Positions 20,106 to 28,488 of a DNA stretch of 64,000 bases are shown piece by piece. The notes below the pieces were generated by a model that saw only the letters and a list, made by a program, of their open reading frames with translations, did no database searches and was not told the origin of the DNA. Source of the stretch: Dehalococcoidia bacterium (lineage in GTDB: Bacteria; Chloroflexota; Dehalococcoidia; SpSt-223); assembly GCA_026003895.1 (NCBI GenBank), contig BPIC01000005.1:1-64000 (forward strand), written 5' to 3'. A program made the position numbers and the translations under genes. The first letter of the stretch is position 1; the number at the start of each line of letters is the position of its first letter.

Positions 20106-20814
20106 CCGCAGCGCGGAGCGCCCGTCGAATCTCGGTCAGTTGGGTGCTCAGTTGGGCGTCGATCCGGCCCCCTTCCAGCTCGAGGATGCAGCCGCCCGGT
20201 TGCACCTCGCGGTCTGCGAGGAAGGTCCATTCCCGGTCGCGATAGCGCGGCCCGCGGGTCTCTGCCCAGTGGCTGGTCACTAGCTCGTAGTCATCGGGAT
20301 TCAGCCTGACCTTGACCGTAGGGCTGGCGGCCAGATGGTCGAGCGCCTGCATGACCGATGCCAGCACGATCCCTCGATCTTCCTCACTGGTGCGCCCGAC
20401 GATCCGTCCGGCGATGGCCAGCGCCAGATCGACCAACTGTTCCTCAGTGGCACGCACCGCCTCTTCCCATTCCACGATTGCAGCGTCGGCAATGGCAGCG
20501 AGCCGTTCCAGGCTCGCCAAACCGGCCTCGCGGCCAGCGCGGAAGCCTTCCTCCTTCCCCGATTCGTAGGCGTCGAGCTCGGTTTGCAGCGCCGTTTTCT
20601 TGGCTTCCTCAAGGAGCGCCGCTGCTTGCGCCTGTGCCTCGGCTAGGACTTGGGCCGCGCGCCGTTCTGCCTCGGCAAGGAGAGCGTTGGCCTGCCCAGC
20701 ACGATCGTCGTCAACGGGATGGGCGGCGGGCTCGGACACCGGAGCAGCTGGCGCTCGCCCGACCGGGCGAGGGTTGTCCAGCGCAACTGCGGCCGCCTTG
20801 AGGACGCGAGCCAT
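20080..20814 (-). CDS. fliH: Flagellar assembly protein FliH
   Basis: Regulator and stator-like partner of FliI. 244 residues: a Pro/Ala-rich N-terminus, a long Ala/Glu coiled coil (ANALLAEAERRAAQVLAEAQ; AALLEEAKKTALQTELDAYE), the motif YESGKEEGFRAGREAGLASL, and a V-ATPase subunit E/FliH-type C-terminal domain (VKVRLNPDDYELVTSHWAET; EVQPGGCILELEGGRIDAQL). The start directly abuts the fliG stop. Confidence 0.9.
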   Translation of the reverse strand: MARVLKAAAVALDNPRPVGRAPAAPVSEPAAHPVDDDRAGQANALLAEAERRAAQVLAEAQAQAAALLEEAKKTALQTELDAYESGKEEGFRAGREAGLASLERLAAIADAAIVEWEEAVRATEEQLVDLALAIAGRIVGRTSEEDRGIVLASVMQALDHLAASPTVKVRLNPDDYELVTSHWAETRGPRYRDREWTFLADREVQPGGCILELEGGRIDAQLSTQLTEIRRALRAAGGFDDRKD

Positions 20815-21867
20815 CTAGACGAGCACCTCGTCGCGGCTGTTGCTTCGGGTGAGCACAATCTCCTCAGCCTCGTCGAGACGGCGGATCACCCGAACAATGT
20901 TCTGCTGGGCTTCTTCAACATTCTTCAACCGCACCGGCCCGAGCGCTTCCAAGTCATCTTTCAATGTTTGGGCAGCCCGAGAACTCATGTTGCTCAAAAT
21001 CCGGCGTTGGACATCTTCGGTGCAGCCGCGCATCGCCAGCACGAGATCGCGCGTGTTGACGTCGCGAAGAATGCGCTGAATGGAGCGATCGTCCAGCTTG
21101 GCAATGTCTTCGAAGACGAACATCTTCTTGCGGACTTCTTCAGCCAGCGTCGGGTCGAGGCTGGAGAGAATGCTCTTCTCGGTGGAGCGATCGACCTGAT
21201 TGAGCACCCGGACGAGATAGTCCAGCCCGCCAACGTTCGAATACTCCTGACTGGAGAGCGCCGACAGCTTGCGCTTCAACGACCGCTCGACGGCGTCGAC
21301 GACCTCTGGCGCAGTTCGGTTCATCGCCGCGATGCGCGAGGCAACCTCACCCTGCATATCGGGATCGAGATGCGCGATCACCTGCGCCGCCGCGCTCGCC
21401 GGAAGATGGGCGACAACCAGCGCAATGGTCTGGGGATGCTCACCCTGAAGGAAGCTCATCACTTGGCTTGGGTCGATCTCGCGGACAAAGTCGAAGGGGT
21501 TGGTCCGCTTGCCGGTCACTCGGTCGAGGATTTCGCTCGTCTTCTGCGGTCCGAGAGCGCGTTGCAGGATCTCACGGGCATATTCGACCCCGCCCGAGGC
21601 GAGGTATTCCTCGGCCATCGTTTCTTGAAACGCCTCTTCGAGGACCGCGATCTTCGTTTCCATATCGAGCCGTTCGAGTCGGAACACCTCGGCGATGGCG
21701 ATTTCGAGCCGCTCGTCGCTGAACATCTTGAGAAGCTGCGAAGAAAGCGTCGGGCCAAGAGCAATCAGGAGAGCTGCAGCCTTTTGACGGCCCGTGAGCC
21801 TGCGACGCGGGAACGCCTTCGGCTCAAGCGAGCGTTCGGCAGACGGCAGCGATTGAGGCTTGGCCAT
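20815..21867 (-). CDS. fliG: Flagellar motor switch protein FliG
   Basis: Rotor protein connecting the MS ring to the C ring and providing the torque face. 350 residues: FliG-N (LTGRQKAAALLIALGPTLSS), middle domain with the EHPQTIALVVAHLPASAAAQ region (the FliM-binding EHPQ motif), and FliG-C (FEDIAKLDDRSIQRILRDVN; LSNMSSRAAQTLKDDLEALG) holding the charged torque helix. Three nucleotides separate it from fliF. Length and all domains are normal. Confidence 0.96.
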   Translation of the reverse strand: MAKPQSLPSAERSLEPKAFPRRRLTGRQKAAALLIALGPTLSSQLLKMFSDERLEIAIAEVFRLERLDMETKIAVLEEAFQETMAEEYLASGGVEYAREILQRALGPQKTSEILDRVTGKRTNPFDFVREIDPSQVMSFLQGEHPQTIALVVAHLPASAAAQVIAHLDPDMQGEVASRIAAMNRTAPEVVDAVERSLKRKLSALSSQEYSNVGGLDYLVRVLNQVDRSTEKSILSSLDPTLAEEVRKKMFVFEDIAKLDDRSIQRILRDVNTRDLVLAMRGCTEDVQRRILSNMSSRAAQTLKDDLEALGPVRLKNVEEAQQNIVRVIRRLDEAEEIVLTRSNSRDEVLV

Positions 21868-21870
21868 CGT

Positions 21871-23469
21871 CTAGTCCCTCTCGTCGATCCAGCGTTCCAT
21901 GATTTCGGCGAGCACGTTCGGCTTGGTGCGCGCGAGGTTCGCCACTTGTTCTTCGAGCGCCCGGGCGCGTACGGCGAGCGGCGAGTTGTGGTCTTCGATC
22001 TTGGTCCTCATGCTGTCGAGCGCCGCGGCGAGGCTCTGCTCTTGGTGCTCCCGCGCTGCACTCAATTGTTTTTGGGCGACCTCAGTCACCGTCACCCCGG
22101 CGGAAGTCGGCTGTTTACGCCGTCCGAAGAGCGCCCCGACCACCAGCAAGGCCACGATGCACGCCGCGACGATGCCGGCACCCTTGGCGGCGGTCAGATA
22201 CAGCTGCTGCTGGGCCGCCGCCTCGAGCGATCGCCGCTCTGCCTCCTGAACACTCCGATCGAAAGAAATGTTGCTGACCGTGATGGTGTCGCCGCGCTCG
22301 GCCGACAACCCAGCGGCGTTGGCGACTGCTTGGCTCACGGCTTGGACCGCGGCGGGATCGTTCAGGTTGTCGACGAAAACGGCGACGGTCATGCGTCGGA
22401 TGGTTCCAGGCGCTTGAACGGTCGAGACGACGGTCTTCGACAGTTCGTAGTTGGTGACCACGTCGCGCTTTTCGTAGCTGTTATTGCCCGCCGCGGCCGC
22501 TCCGCCGCCCGCGCCCGGCACGTTCGTCGTCACGCCCGGGACGCCGGCTGGTGGGCTCGTCCCTTGGAAGCGCTCGTTCGTTTCTCGCTGGCTGCGCGGA
22601 GCGCCCGGGCCAAACGTCTCTGTCGCTGTCTGCACTTGGTCCCAGCTCATGTCGGCCGATACTCGTGCGGTCGCTCGACCGGGCCCGAGCACGCGGTCCA
22701 GCATCGTTTGCACTTTCGCTTCGACATCGCGCTCGAACCGGGCCTGGGCCTCAAGGTTCGTTTGGGCGACTCGCCCGCCGAGCGGTTGGGTTGTCTCGCG
22801 CTCGTCCCAGAGCACGTTGCCGTTCACGTCAACGATTGAGACGTTTTCGGGCTTCAGGCCTTCGACCGATCCCGAAACGAGGTTGGTAATCGCGCGGACA
22901 GTCCCCGAGTCGAGGCGTTGGCCACTCTTCAGTTTCAAGACGACCGAGGCAGTGGCCGGCTTTTGTTGGGCGCTAAACAGCTCTTCTTTCGGAAGCACGA
23001 TGTGGACCCGAGCCGTCTCGACGGCGGCCATCGTACCGATGGTGCGCGCCAGTTCGCCTTCAAGGGCGCGCTGGTAATTCAGCCGCTGGTTGAAGTCGGT
23101 CAAGCCGAGGAGGTTGGTGTGATCGAACAGCTCGAAGCCAACCTGCCCGCTTTTGGTCAGTCCGGCCTGCGCGAGGGTGAGCCGTGTCTCATGGAGCGCC
23201 GACGACGGCACCTTGATCGTCGTTCCTCCGTCGGCCAACTGGTAGGGGATCTTGAGCTCTTTCAACTTCGCGACGATCTCGCCGGCATCTGCTTCGCTCA
23301 GCTTGGTGAAGGCAACGGCATAGGACGGCTGGGTGGCTGTCGTCAGGAAGAAGGCGAGCGCGGCGACGGTCGCGACGGCTACCCCCGCGAGGCTGAGGCG
23401 CTGCGCGATTGACAGTCCATTCCATAGGGTCAGCAATTGCTGTTGCAACCGAACGACGACGGCTGGCAT
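21871..23469 (-). CDS. fliF: Flagellar M-ring protein FliF
   Basis: MS-ring protein of the inner membrane. ATG 23469 gives MPAVVVRLQQQLLTLWNGLS; the longer open frame upstream does not look like FliF. About 532 residues: first TM (LSLAGVAVATVAALAFFLTT), ring-building domains (LKIPYQLADGGTTIKVPSSA; GQVGFELFDHTNLLGLTDFN; ALEGELARTIGTMAAVETAR; HIVLPKEELFSAQQKPATAS), a Gly/Ala-rich periplasmic stretch, a second TM near 450 (GAGIVAACIVALLVVGALFG) and a C-terminal FliG-binding tail (LARTKPNVLAEIMERWIDER). First gene of fliFGHIJ-flgB. Confidence 0.95.
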   Translation of the reverse strand: MPAVVVRLQQQLLTLWNGLSIAQRLSLAGVAVATVAALAFFLTTATQPSYAVAFTKLSEADAGEIVAKLKELKIPYQLADGGTTIKVPSSALHETRLTLAQAGLTKSGQVGFELFDHTNLLGLTDFNQRLNYQRALEGELARTIGTMAAVETARVHIVLPKEELFSAQQKPATASVVLKLKSGQRLDSGTVRAITNLVSGSVEGLKPENVSIVDVNGNVLWDERETTQPLGGRVAQTNLEAQARFERDVEAKVQTMLDRVLGPGRATARVSADMSWDQVQTATETFGPGAPRSQRETNERFQGTSPPAGVPGVTTNVPGAGGGAAAAGNNSYEKRDVVTNYELSKTVVSTVQAPGTIRRMTVAVFVDNLNDPAAVQAVSQAVANAAGLSAERGDTITVSNISFDRSVQEAERRSLEAAAQQQLYLTAAKGAGIVAACIVALLVVGALFGRRKQPTSAGVTVTEVAQKQLSAAREHQEQSLAAALDSMRTKIEDHNSPLAVRARALEEQVANLARTKPNVLAEIMERWIDERD

Positions 23470-23909
23470 GCCCTTCCCATCCGCAACGCCCACGCCGGGC
23501 GCGTGTGCTGATGGTAGGCCGACGGAGAGGAGCGCTCTTATCGGGATTTCCCCGAAAGGCAGGTGGGACGGGTCCTGTCTTTCACGCCGGCACTGGGAGC
23601 ACCTCCACAATCCGCGATCGATCGGCGAGCTTGGCCGTGGGCAGATGTTGTTCGTTCACGGGGCAGCTCCACGACTCTGCGGTGTCAATGGCCCTGCTGG
23701 AGGGACGCCCAAGCGTGATCGATCTGCGCGACGGACGTTGGCCATCGCCTCGTCGGCTTCGGCTGAGACGATAGACCGGGACTCGGAAGCGACCTAGGCA
23801 CGTCACCGAGGCCGCGGCCTGCCTCTCAGCGAGTGCGCCGTCGAACTGGAAACCAAGAGCCAGTTGCCTCGCCTTGAAGGGTCGACCGGAGGAGAGCCAG
23901 AACGGAGCG
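23470..23909. other. Intergenic between the fliT-like gene and fliF
   Basis: About 440 bases. No ORF with a family pattern and no clear housekeeping or sigma-28-type promoter was found. The promoter of the fliF operon should lie here. Confidence 0.4.
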
Positions 23910-24233
23910 CTACCCGGCGCGATTGAGACCGGTGCTGGTCGCTGCCGAACGATACGCGGCGCGTGCCCGGCCGGCACGGCGCAGCTCTGCCCGCTCTCGC
24001 TCGATCTCGCGGCGCAAGTCGGCCAACACCGTGGCAACGCTGGTGTCGAGACGCTGGATCTGAACGAGGATGGCTCGTGCGTTCTCCACCTCGGCGAGCG
24101 GAATGTCTATTCGCTCCAACAGTGGTGTTCGTTCGTCGAGCAGCGCAAGGACGCGATCGGCGTCTCCGGCCAGTGCTGCATCGTGCGCTGCCAACGAGAG
24201 GTCGAGCGCCTGTCGAAGCGCGTCGGTGCCCAT
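23910..24233 (-). CDS. FliT-like flagellar chaperone (small helical protein)
   Basis: ATG 24233 overlaps the fliS stop (ATGA). The 107-residue product is all helical: RQALDLSLAAHDAALAGDAD, LALLDERTPLLERIDIPLAE, a charged helix LADLRREIERERAELRRAGR, and the tail AYRSAATSTGLNRAG, similar in pattern to the C-terminal end of FlgN/FliT chaperones. Position immediately after fliS is where fliT normally sits. FliT binds FliD and keeps it export-competent; that role is inferred from position and size, since sequence similarity in this family is low. Confidence 0.6.
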   Translation of the reverse strand: MGTDALRQALDLSLAAHDAALAGDADRVLALLDERTPLLERIDIPLAEVENARAILVQIQRLDTSVATVLADLRREIERERAELRRAGRARAAYRSAATSTGLNRAG

Positions 24234-24646
24234 CAAGCGACCTTGGCTGGGGCGGTACAAGCTGGCGCCTGCGTGTCGAGGCGTTCGAGCGCCTCTTCCC
24301 ACGTACCCTTCAGATCGCGCAGGATGCGCAGCACTTCTGGGATGGCCTGCTCATCGCGCTTATAGTCGGCCTGCCCGATGCGGTCGATGAGGTAGCGGTA
24401 GAGCCGGAACAAATTGTGCGCGACCTCGCCGCCGTTGGTCAGGTCCAGCCCTCCGGCCAACTCGATCAGGATGTCTTGTGCCCGATTGAGGTCGGCGCGA
24501 AAGGCGTCTACCCGCCCTTCGGCGCGATGCAGCTCAGCGCGGCTGAGGAAACGGATCGCACCGCCATAAAGCAGGACGATCAGTTGACCCCCGGTGGCAG
24601 TTTCGCCTTGCACTCGCTGATACTGCTGATACGCGTTGGCGATCAT
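24233..24646 (-). CDS. fliS: Flagellin export chaperone FliS
   Basis: Cytoplasmic chaperone of flagellin. ATG 24646 is chosen over GTG 24652, because the AGGAG lies 5 nt before the ATG and would overlap the GTG. 137 residues: MIANAYQQYQRVQGETATGG, LIVLLYGGAIRFLSRAEL, then LNRAQDILIELAGGLDLTNG, and NLFRLYRYLIDRIGQADYKR, all standard FliS blocks. It follows fliD and precedes the fliT-like gene. Confidence 0.95.
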   Translation of the reverse strand: MIANAYQQYQRVQGETATGGQLIVLLYGGAIRFLSRAELHRAEGRVDAFRADLNRAQDILIELAGGLDLTNGGEVAHNLFRLYRYLIDRIGQADYKRDEQAIPEVLRILRDLKGTWEEALERLDTQAPACTAPAKVA

Positions 24647-24703
24647 TGGCACTCCTGTGCTGAAGGACTTCTCCCTTGCTTATCGGCTGCTGCCAGCGTT
24701 GGC

Positions 24704-26785
24704 TTAACCGGTGCGCTGGAGCCCAGCAAGCGCCTGAACGAGCGCGTTTTGGTCGTTCTTGAGCTTGGAGAGGGCGCGCTCCATCGCGACGAACTTCTTC
24801 GTCAATTGCTCCTCTTTTTGGGCAAGCCGTCGCTCCATCTCCTCGACCCGGTCCTTGAAGGACTCGATTTGCGAGGTCAGTTCCGTCTTTCGCTTCTCGA
24901 GCGTGCCGCCGGCGTCGGTCAAGACCGCGAGATAGTCAGCCGCCTTGTAGGCGACGCCCTTGGTCGCGACGGTGGTCGTGATCGTGTGCGTTCCGTCGAC
25001 CAGCGCCGCGCCGGCGCGCAGGGTGACGCCGGGGATGAGCGTGGTATTGACACCGTTGGCGGTAATGGTTCCGGTCACCTTGGGCTGGGCAGTCCCCCCC
25101 GTTGGTGTGAAGACGGCCTCGATGGTGCCATCCGCCTTGGTCGTGATTTGGTACGTCCCCGATTGGCGGGCTGTTGGGTTGCCGCTGATGCTCGTGAGGG
25201 AGCCGCTGCCGCCCGCTTGGAGAGTGGTCGTCTGGGTGAGCGATCCGAATACCTCGCGCACGGCGAACGGGTTGTTCTTGAGCGCTTCCGTCAGTTTCGC
25301 TTCATCAAGGACGAGATCCTTCGTTGCGCCGATCGCTGTGCCCGCGACGCCGAAGGAGATCCCGATGTCGGCGAGCTTCGTCGTCGTGCCAGTGAGGCCA
25401 TCCCCGGGGCTAACGAGAATGTTTTTCAACGAAACTTCGATGCCGCGCAGGAGCGAATCGCCGGTCAAGGGGCCACCCGTCTTGGTCGCCACGTCGTACG
25501 TCGTCTGCTGGCGGAGATACGCCATCGCACTGTTGTAGGTGCTGACGAAATCGCGCACTGCGCTGAGCGTGGTCGCGGTATCCTGCGACACCGTCACGGT
25601 CATCGGCGTCGCGCTCACCGCCTTCAGCGTGATGGTGACACCCGGGACGACATCCGCGATGGTGTTGCTCGCGCTGTATTGGGTTGCGCCTCCGGCGACC
25701 CCGTCGATCCGGTACATTGCCGTCTCGCCGATCGTCGTGGTCGCGATGCTTGCCCCGCTCCCGTCGACGAAGCGCACCGCTTCAACCAAGTTGCCGCCAC
25801 CGGCCGGGGGGTTGACGGCGGCGACGGCGATCGCCTGCGAGCCGGTGGCATTGTTCGTCAGCCGAATTCGATCGGTCACCGAGTCGTAGGAGGCCGTGAC
25901 GCCTGCCGCGGACGCGTTGATCCTGCTGATGACGGTGTTGAGCGAGTCGACGGCCGGGTCATAGGAGATGGTGACGCCGTTGATCGTGAACGACCCAGCA
26001 GAACCGCTCAGTCCGGTTAGGCGGGCCTCGTTCAGCGTCCTCGAGACCTGTGCGACCCCGAGGTTGCCGGTCGAGGTGATGGTCTGGTTGGCGCCCTCGG
26101 TGACGTTTGGTGCGGCAAGGAGCTTGGCGGCGGTAAGAAAGTTGCTCGTGTCGGCCCCACTGCCCAGTTGAATCGTCGACGCCGACGTCAGCTTCAGCTT
26201 GTTCGGACGGCCGTCCGAATCGTTGACGAGCGTCGCGGTGACCCCGACCCCGGCGTCATTGATCTTGGCAATGATCGTGTTCGAACCCGAGGCATCCACG
26301 CCGTCGGACAAGACCGTGTTCTCGTCGATCGTGATGGCCACTCCGTTGATGCTGAACGTGCCAGTGGTGGGAATGAGCCCGAAACCGGCCGATGCCAGCG
26401 CGACGCCAGCGTTCACCGCCTGCCCGATCGCACCGGCGCTCTCGGCACGGGTTGAGGTCGCGAGTCGGTCGACCCAGAGCTTGAAGCTGCCGTTGGCAGC
26501 CGAGGGGCCGGCGCTCACCGTCGCCGGCGCAACGGCACCCGCGGCGACGTCGGTGCTTACGGACTTCGCGTTCAGCGAGCCGCCTTCAGCGAGCGCCGCC
26601 AGCTTTGACTTGAGTGTCTGCAGCCGCGACGTAAGATCGGCAAGCACCTTGCTCCGGTTCTCAGTGCGGTTCTGCTGCGCGATCACCTTGTCGAGCGGAC
26701 GCCGCTCAACAGCCATCAGCTGCTGGACGAGACTGGCAGTATCAACGCCGCTGGCGAGTCCGCTCAGGGCAAAAGAACTCGACAT
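24704..26785 (-). CDS. fliD: Flagellar hook-associated protein 2 (filament cap) FliD
   Basis: Filament cap that promotes flagellin polymerisation. ATG 26785 has GGAGG 5 nt upstream. 693 residues: N-terminal D0/D1 (LSGLASGVDTASLVQQLMAV; LDKVIAQQNRTENRSKVLAD), flagellin_IN repeats (TFSINGVAITIDENTVLSDG near 160; SFTINGVTISYDPAVDSLNT near 285), FliD-C (LSAVRDFVSTYNSAMAYLRQ; GDSLLRGIEVSLKNILVSPG; LADIGISFGVAGTAIGATKD), and a C-terminal coiled coil (RKTELTSQIESFKDRVEEME). Longer than the enterobacterial protein because of extra outer domains. Confidence 0.94.
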   Translation of the reverse strand: MSSSFALSGLASGVDTASLVQQLMAVERRPLDKVIAQQNRTENRSKVLADLTSRLQTLKSKLAALAEGGSLNAKSVSTDVAAGAVAPATVSAGPSAANGSFKLWVDRLATSTRAESAGAIGQAVNAGVALASAGFGLIPTTGTFSINGVAITIDENTVLSDGVDASGSNTIIAKINDAGVGVTATLVNDSDGRPNKLKLTSASTIQLGSGADTSNFLTAAKLLAAPNVTEGANQTITSTGNLGVAQVSRTLNEARLTGLSGSAGSFTINGVTISYDPAVDSLNTVISRINASAAGVTASYDSVTDRIRLTNNATGSQAIAVAAVNPPAGGGNLVEAVRFVDGSGASIATTTIGETAMYRIDGVAGGATQYSASNTIADVVPGVTITLKAVSATPMTVTVSQDTATTLSAVRDFVSTYNSAMAYLRQQTTYDVATKTGGPLTGDSLLRGIEVSLKNILVSPGDGLTGTTTKLADIGISFGVAGTAIGATKDLVLDEAKLTEALKNNPFAVREVFGSLTQTTTLQAGGSGSLTSISGNPTARQSGTYQITTKADGTIEAVFTPTGGTAQPKVTGTITANGVNTTLIPGVTLRAGAALVDGTHTITTTVATKGVAYKAADYLAVLTDAGGTLEKRKTELTSQIESFKDRVEEMERRLAQKEEQLTKKFVAMERALSKLKNDQNALVQALAGLQRTG

Positions 26786-26801
26786 CGTCGCCTCCGCAGC
26801 A

Positions 26802-27128
26802 TCAACGCTTGGCGTCAAGAATGACGCCAAGGTATCGATTGATTTCCGCCGCAATGCGAAGCAGCTCATCGGGCGGAACCTGCCGGATCACTTGGCCGCT
26901 TTCGGCGTCGATCAACGTCATCACGTAGCGGTTCGCCTCCTCGTCATAGCTATACGCCACGCGATGAAGGGCGCCATCGGGATTTCGCCGATCTTCGGGC
27001 GGACGAGCACGGCGTGGAGCGGCGTTCGGGTGGTGCCGCGGGTCGTGATCGCCGGCTGGCCCGGATTCGGTAGGCCGAAGACCGGCCGCCCGCAGCGAGT
27101 CGATCGGTCCAACGCGCAGTATGTTCAT
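26802..27128 (-). CDS. flaG: FlaG family protein
   Basis: 108 residues. The N-terminal half is disordered and Arg/Pro-rich. The C-terminal half is the FlaG domain: RVAYSYDEEANRYVMTLIDA, ESGQVIRQVPPDELLRIAAE, INRYLGVILDAK. FlaG proteins influence filament length. It lies 16 nt upstream of fliD and downstream of the flagellins, the usual place. Confidence 0.9.
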   Translation of the reverse strand: MNILRVGPIDSLRAAGLRPTESGPAGDHDPRHHPNAAPRRARPPEDRRNPDGALHRVAYSYDEEANRYVMTLIDAESGQVIRQVPPDELLRIAAEINRYLGVILDAKR

Positions 27129-27158
27129 CTCGGTCCCGCCTTTTTCCTCTCACTCACG

Positions 27159-27184
27159 CGCCGCGGGAGCCGGCTCCCGCGGCG
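27159..27184 (-). terminator. Perfect 26-nt palindrome downstream of flagellin 1
   Basis: CGCCGCGGGAGCC and its exact complement form a 13-bp stem between the stop of flagellin 1 (27208) and flaG (27128). No T-tract follows on the minus strand, so it may be a processing or attenuation hairpin that lowers expression of flaG-fliD relative to flagellin. Confidence 0.5.
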
Positions 27185-27207
27185 GCGAGGGGACGCTGGC
27201 TTGCCCC

Positions 27208-28338
27208 TTAGCGGAGGAGGGCCAGCACGCTCTGGGGCAGTTGGTTGGCTTGAGCGGCGACGCTGGTGCCGGCCTGTTGGAGGATTTGGCCGCGCACCAT
27301 CATCGACACCTCGAGTGCGAAGTCGGCGTCGACGATGCGGCTCTGGCTTGCCGAGAGGTTCTCGAAGCTGATCGAGAGGTTGTTGATGGTGTGCTCCATT
27401 CGGTTCTGGAGAGCGCCGAGCTTGGCGCGTTCGGAGGAGACGGAGCCGATGGCGGCGGTGATCTTGGTGATGGCGTCGTTGGCGTTGGAGGCGGTGTCGA
27501 CTTGGAGGGAGCCGACGGCGAGGCCGGCTGAGCCGGCGGTCATGTTGGCCAAGCCGAAGGAGAGGGCGTCGTAGGTCTGCGTCGCGCCCGTCCCAATCAT
27601 CATCGCCGCACCACCGGTGACCGTGAACGTCGTGTTGCCGGTCGAGGCGAAGATCGAGCCGGTAGCGATGGCAGAGGCAATCAGGTCGACTTGGACGCCG
27701 CCCAGCGTTACGGAGAACGATCCGGATGAAGGGGCCGAGAATTGCACTGAGGTTTGGATGTTCGAATTGCTGCCGCTGCGGAACAGCGTGATCGTGCTCG
27801 TCGTGGCATCGACCGTAATCGAGTAGGTCGTCGCAGCGATTGCGCCGACGGTCCGCACCCCGAGGAAGCCCTGAGCCGAGACGAGGTTTGCGCCGACCGC
27901 CGAGCCAGCAGTCTGAGCGAGGTTGCCATTGATGAGGTAGGTGTCGCCGAACTGGGTGGTCTGGGCGATCCGAGTGATTTCCTGCTGGAGGTTCTGGAAT
28001 TCGGCGGTGATCTTGCTGCGCTCGTCACTGGAGAGGGAGCCGTTCGCCGCCTGCACTGCCAACTCGCGCATCCGCTGAAGGATGCTTTGGCTCTCGTCCA
28101 GTGCGCCCTCGGCGGTCTGGATCATGGAGATGCCGTCTTGGGCGTTGCGGATGGCTTGGCCGAGGCCGCGGACTTGGGCTTGGAGTTTCTGGCCGATGGC
28201 GAGGCCGGCGGCGTCGTCGCCGGCGCGGTTGATGCGTTTGCCGCTGGAGAGGCGTTCGAGGGCTTTGGCGAGGTCGTAGCCGGAGACTTGGAGGTTGCGC
28301 TGGGCGTTGAGCGAGTTGACGTTGGTGTTGATGCGCAT
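27208..28338 (-). CDS. Flagellin 1
   Basis: Filament subunit, 376 residues. D0/D1 N-terminus MRINTNVNSLNAQRNLQVSG, LSSGKRINRAGDDAAGLAIG, then LQRMRELAVQAANG, and FGDTYLINGNLAQT; C-terminus MEHTINNLSISFENLSASQS to ANQLPQSVLALLR. The central 150 residues are variable, with a Thr/Ser-rich beta pattern. DNA of the C-terminal third is nearly identical to flagellin 2 (one difference noted in about 375 bases), while an 87-base block at 28039-28125 is identical to flagellin 3. It has a strong RBS region and is preceded by a hairpin. Confidence 0.95.
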   Translation of the reverse strand: MRINTNVNSLNAQRNLQVSGYDLAKALERLSSGKRINRAGDDAAGLAIGQKLQAQVRGLGQAIRNAQDGISMIQTAEGALDESQSILQRMRELAVQAANGSLSSDERSKITAEFQNLQQEITRIAQTTQFGDTYLINGNLAQTAGSAVGANLVSAQGFLGVRTVGAIAATTYSITVDATTSTITLFRSGSNSNIQTSVQFSAPSSGSFSVTLGGVQVDLIASAIATGSIFASTGNTTFTVTGGAAMMIGTGATQTYDALSFGLANMTAGSAGLAVGSLQVDTASNANDAITKITAAIGSVSSERAKLGALQNRMEHTINNLSISFENLSASQSRIVDADFALEVSMMVRGQILQQAGTSVAAQANQLPQSVLALLR

Positions 28339-28428
28339 TCCCTTGCTTCCTTCCTAGGGCGTCCCTGCCCTTGGGAGTAGTTTCCCGCCGCTCCCGGCGG
28401 AGAGTTCCTTACCGAAAGATGTCGGCAC

Positions 28429-28450
28429 GCCCTGCGGGATTCCGCAGGGC
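28429..28450 (-). terminator. 9-bp hairpin downstream of flagellin 2
   Basis: GCCCTGCGG-GATT-CCGCAGGGC, a perfect 9-bp stem with a 4-nt loop, about 40 nt past the flagellin 2 stop. No strong T-tract, so termination may be partial. Confidence 0.5.
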
Positions 28451-28488
28451 CGCCGAGGTGGTACCGATTGGCGCTGCTCCGCCGCTGC

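Noticed and set aside
20650..22839. 729-codon open frame on the plus strand opposite fliH-fliG-fliF
   Set aside because: Crosses three well-supported flagellar genes; composition is that of antisense GC-rich DNA and no domain is recognisable.
23963..26020. 685-codon open frame on the plus strand opposite fliS and fliD
   Set aside because: Antisense shadow of fliD; Arg/Gly/Asp-rich without motifs.
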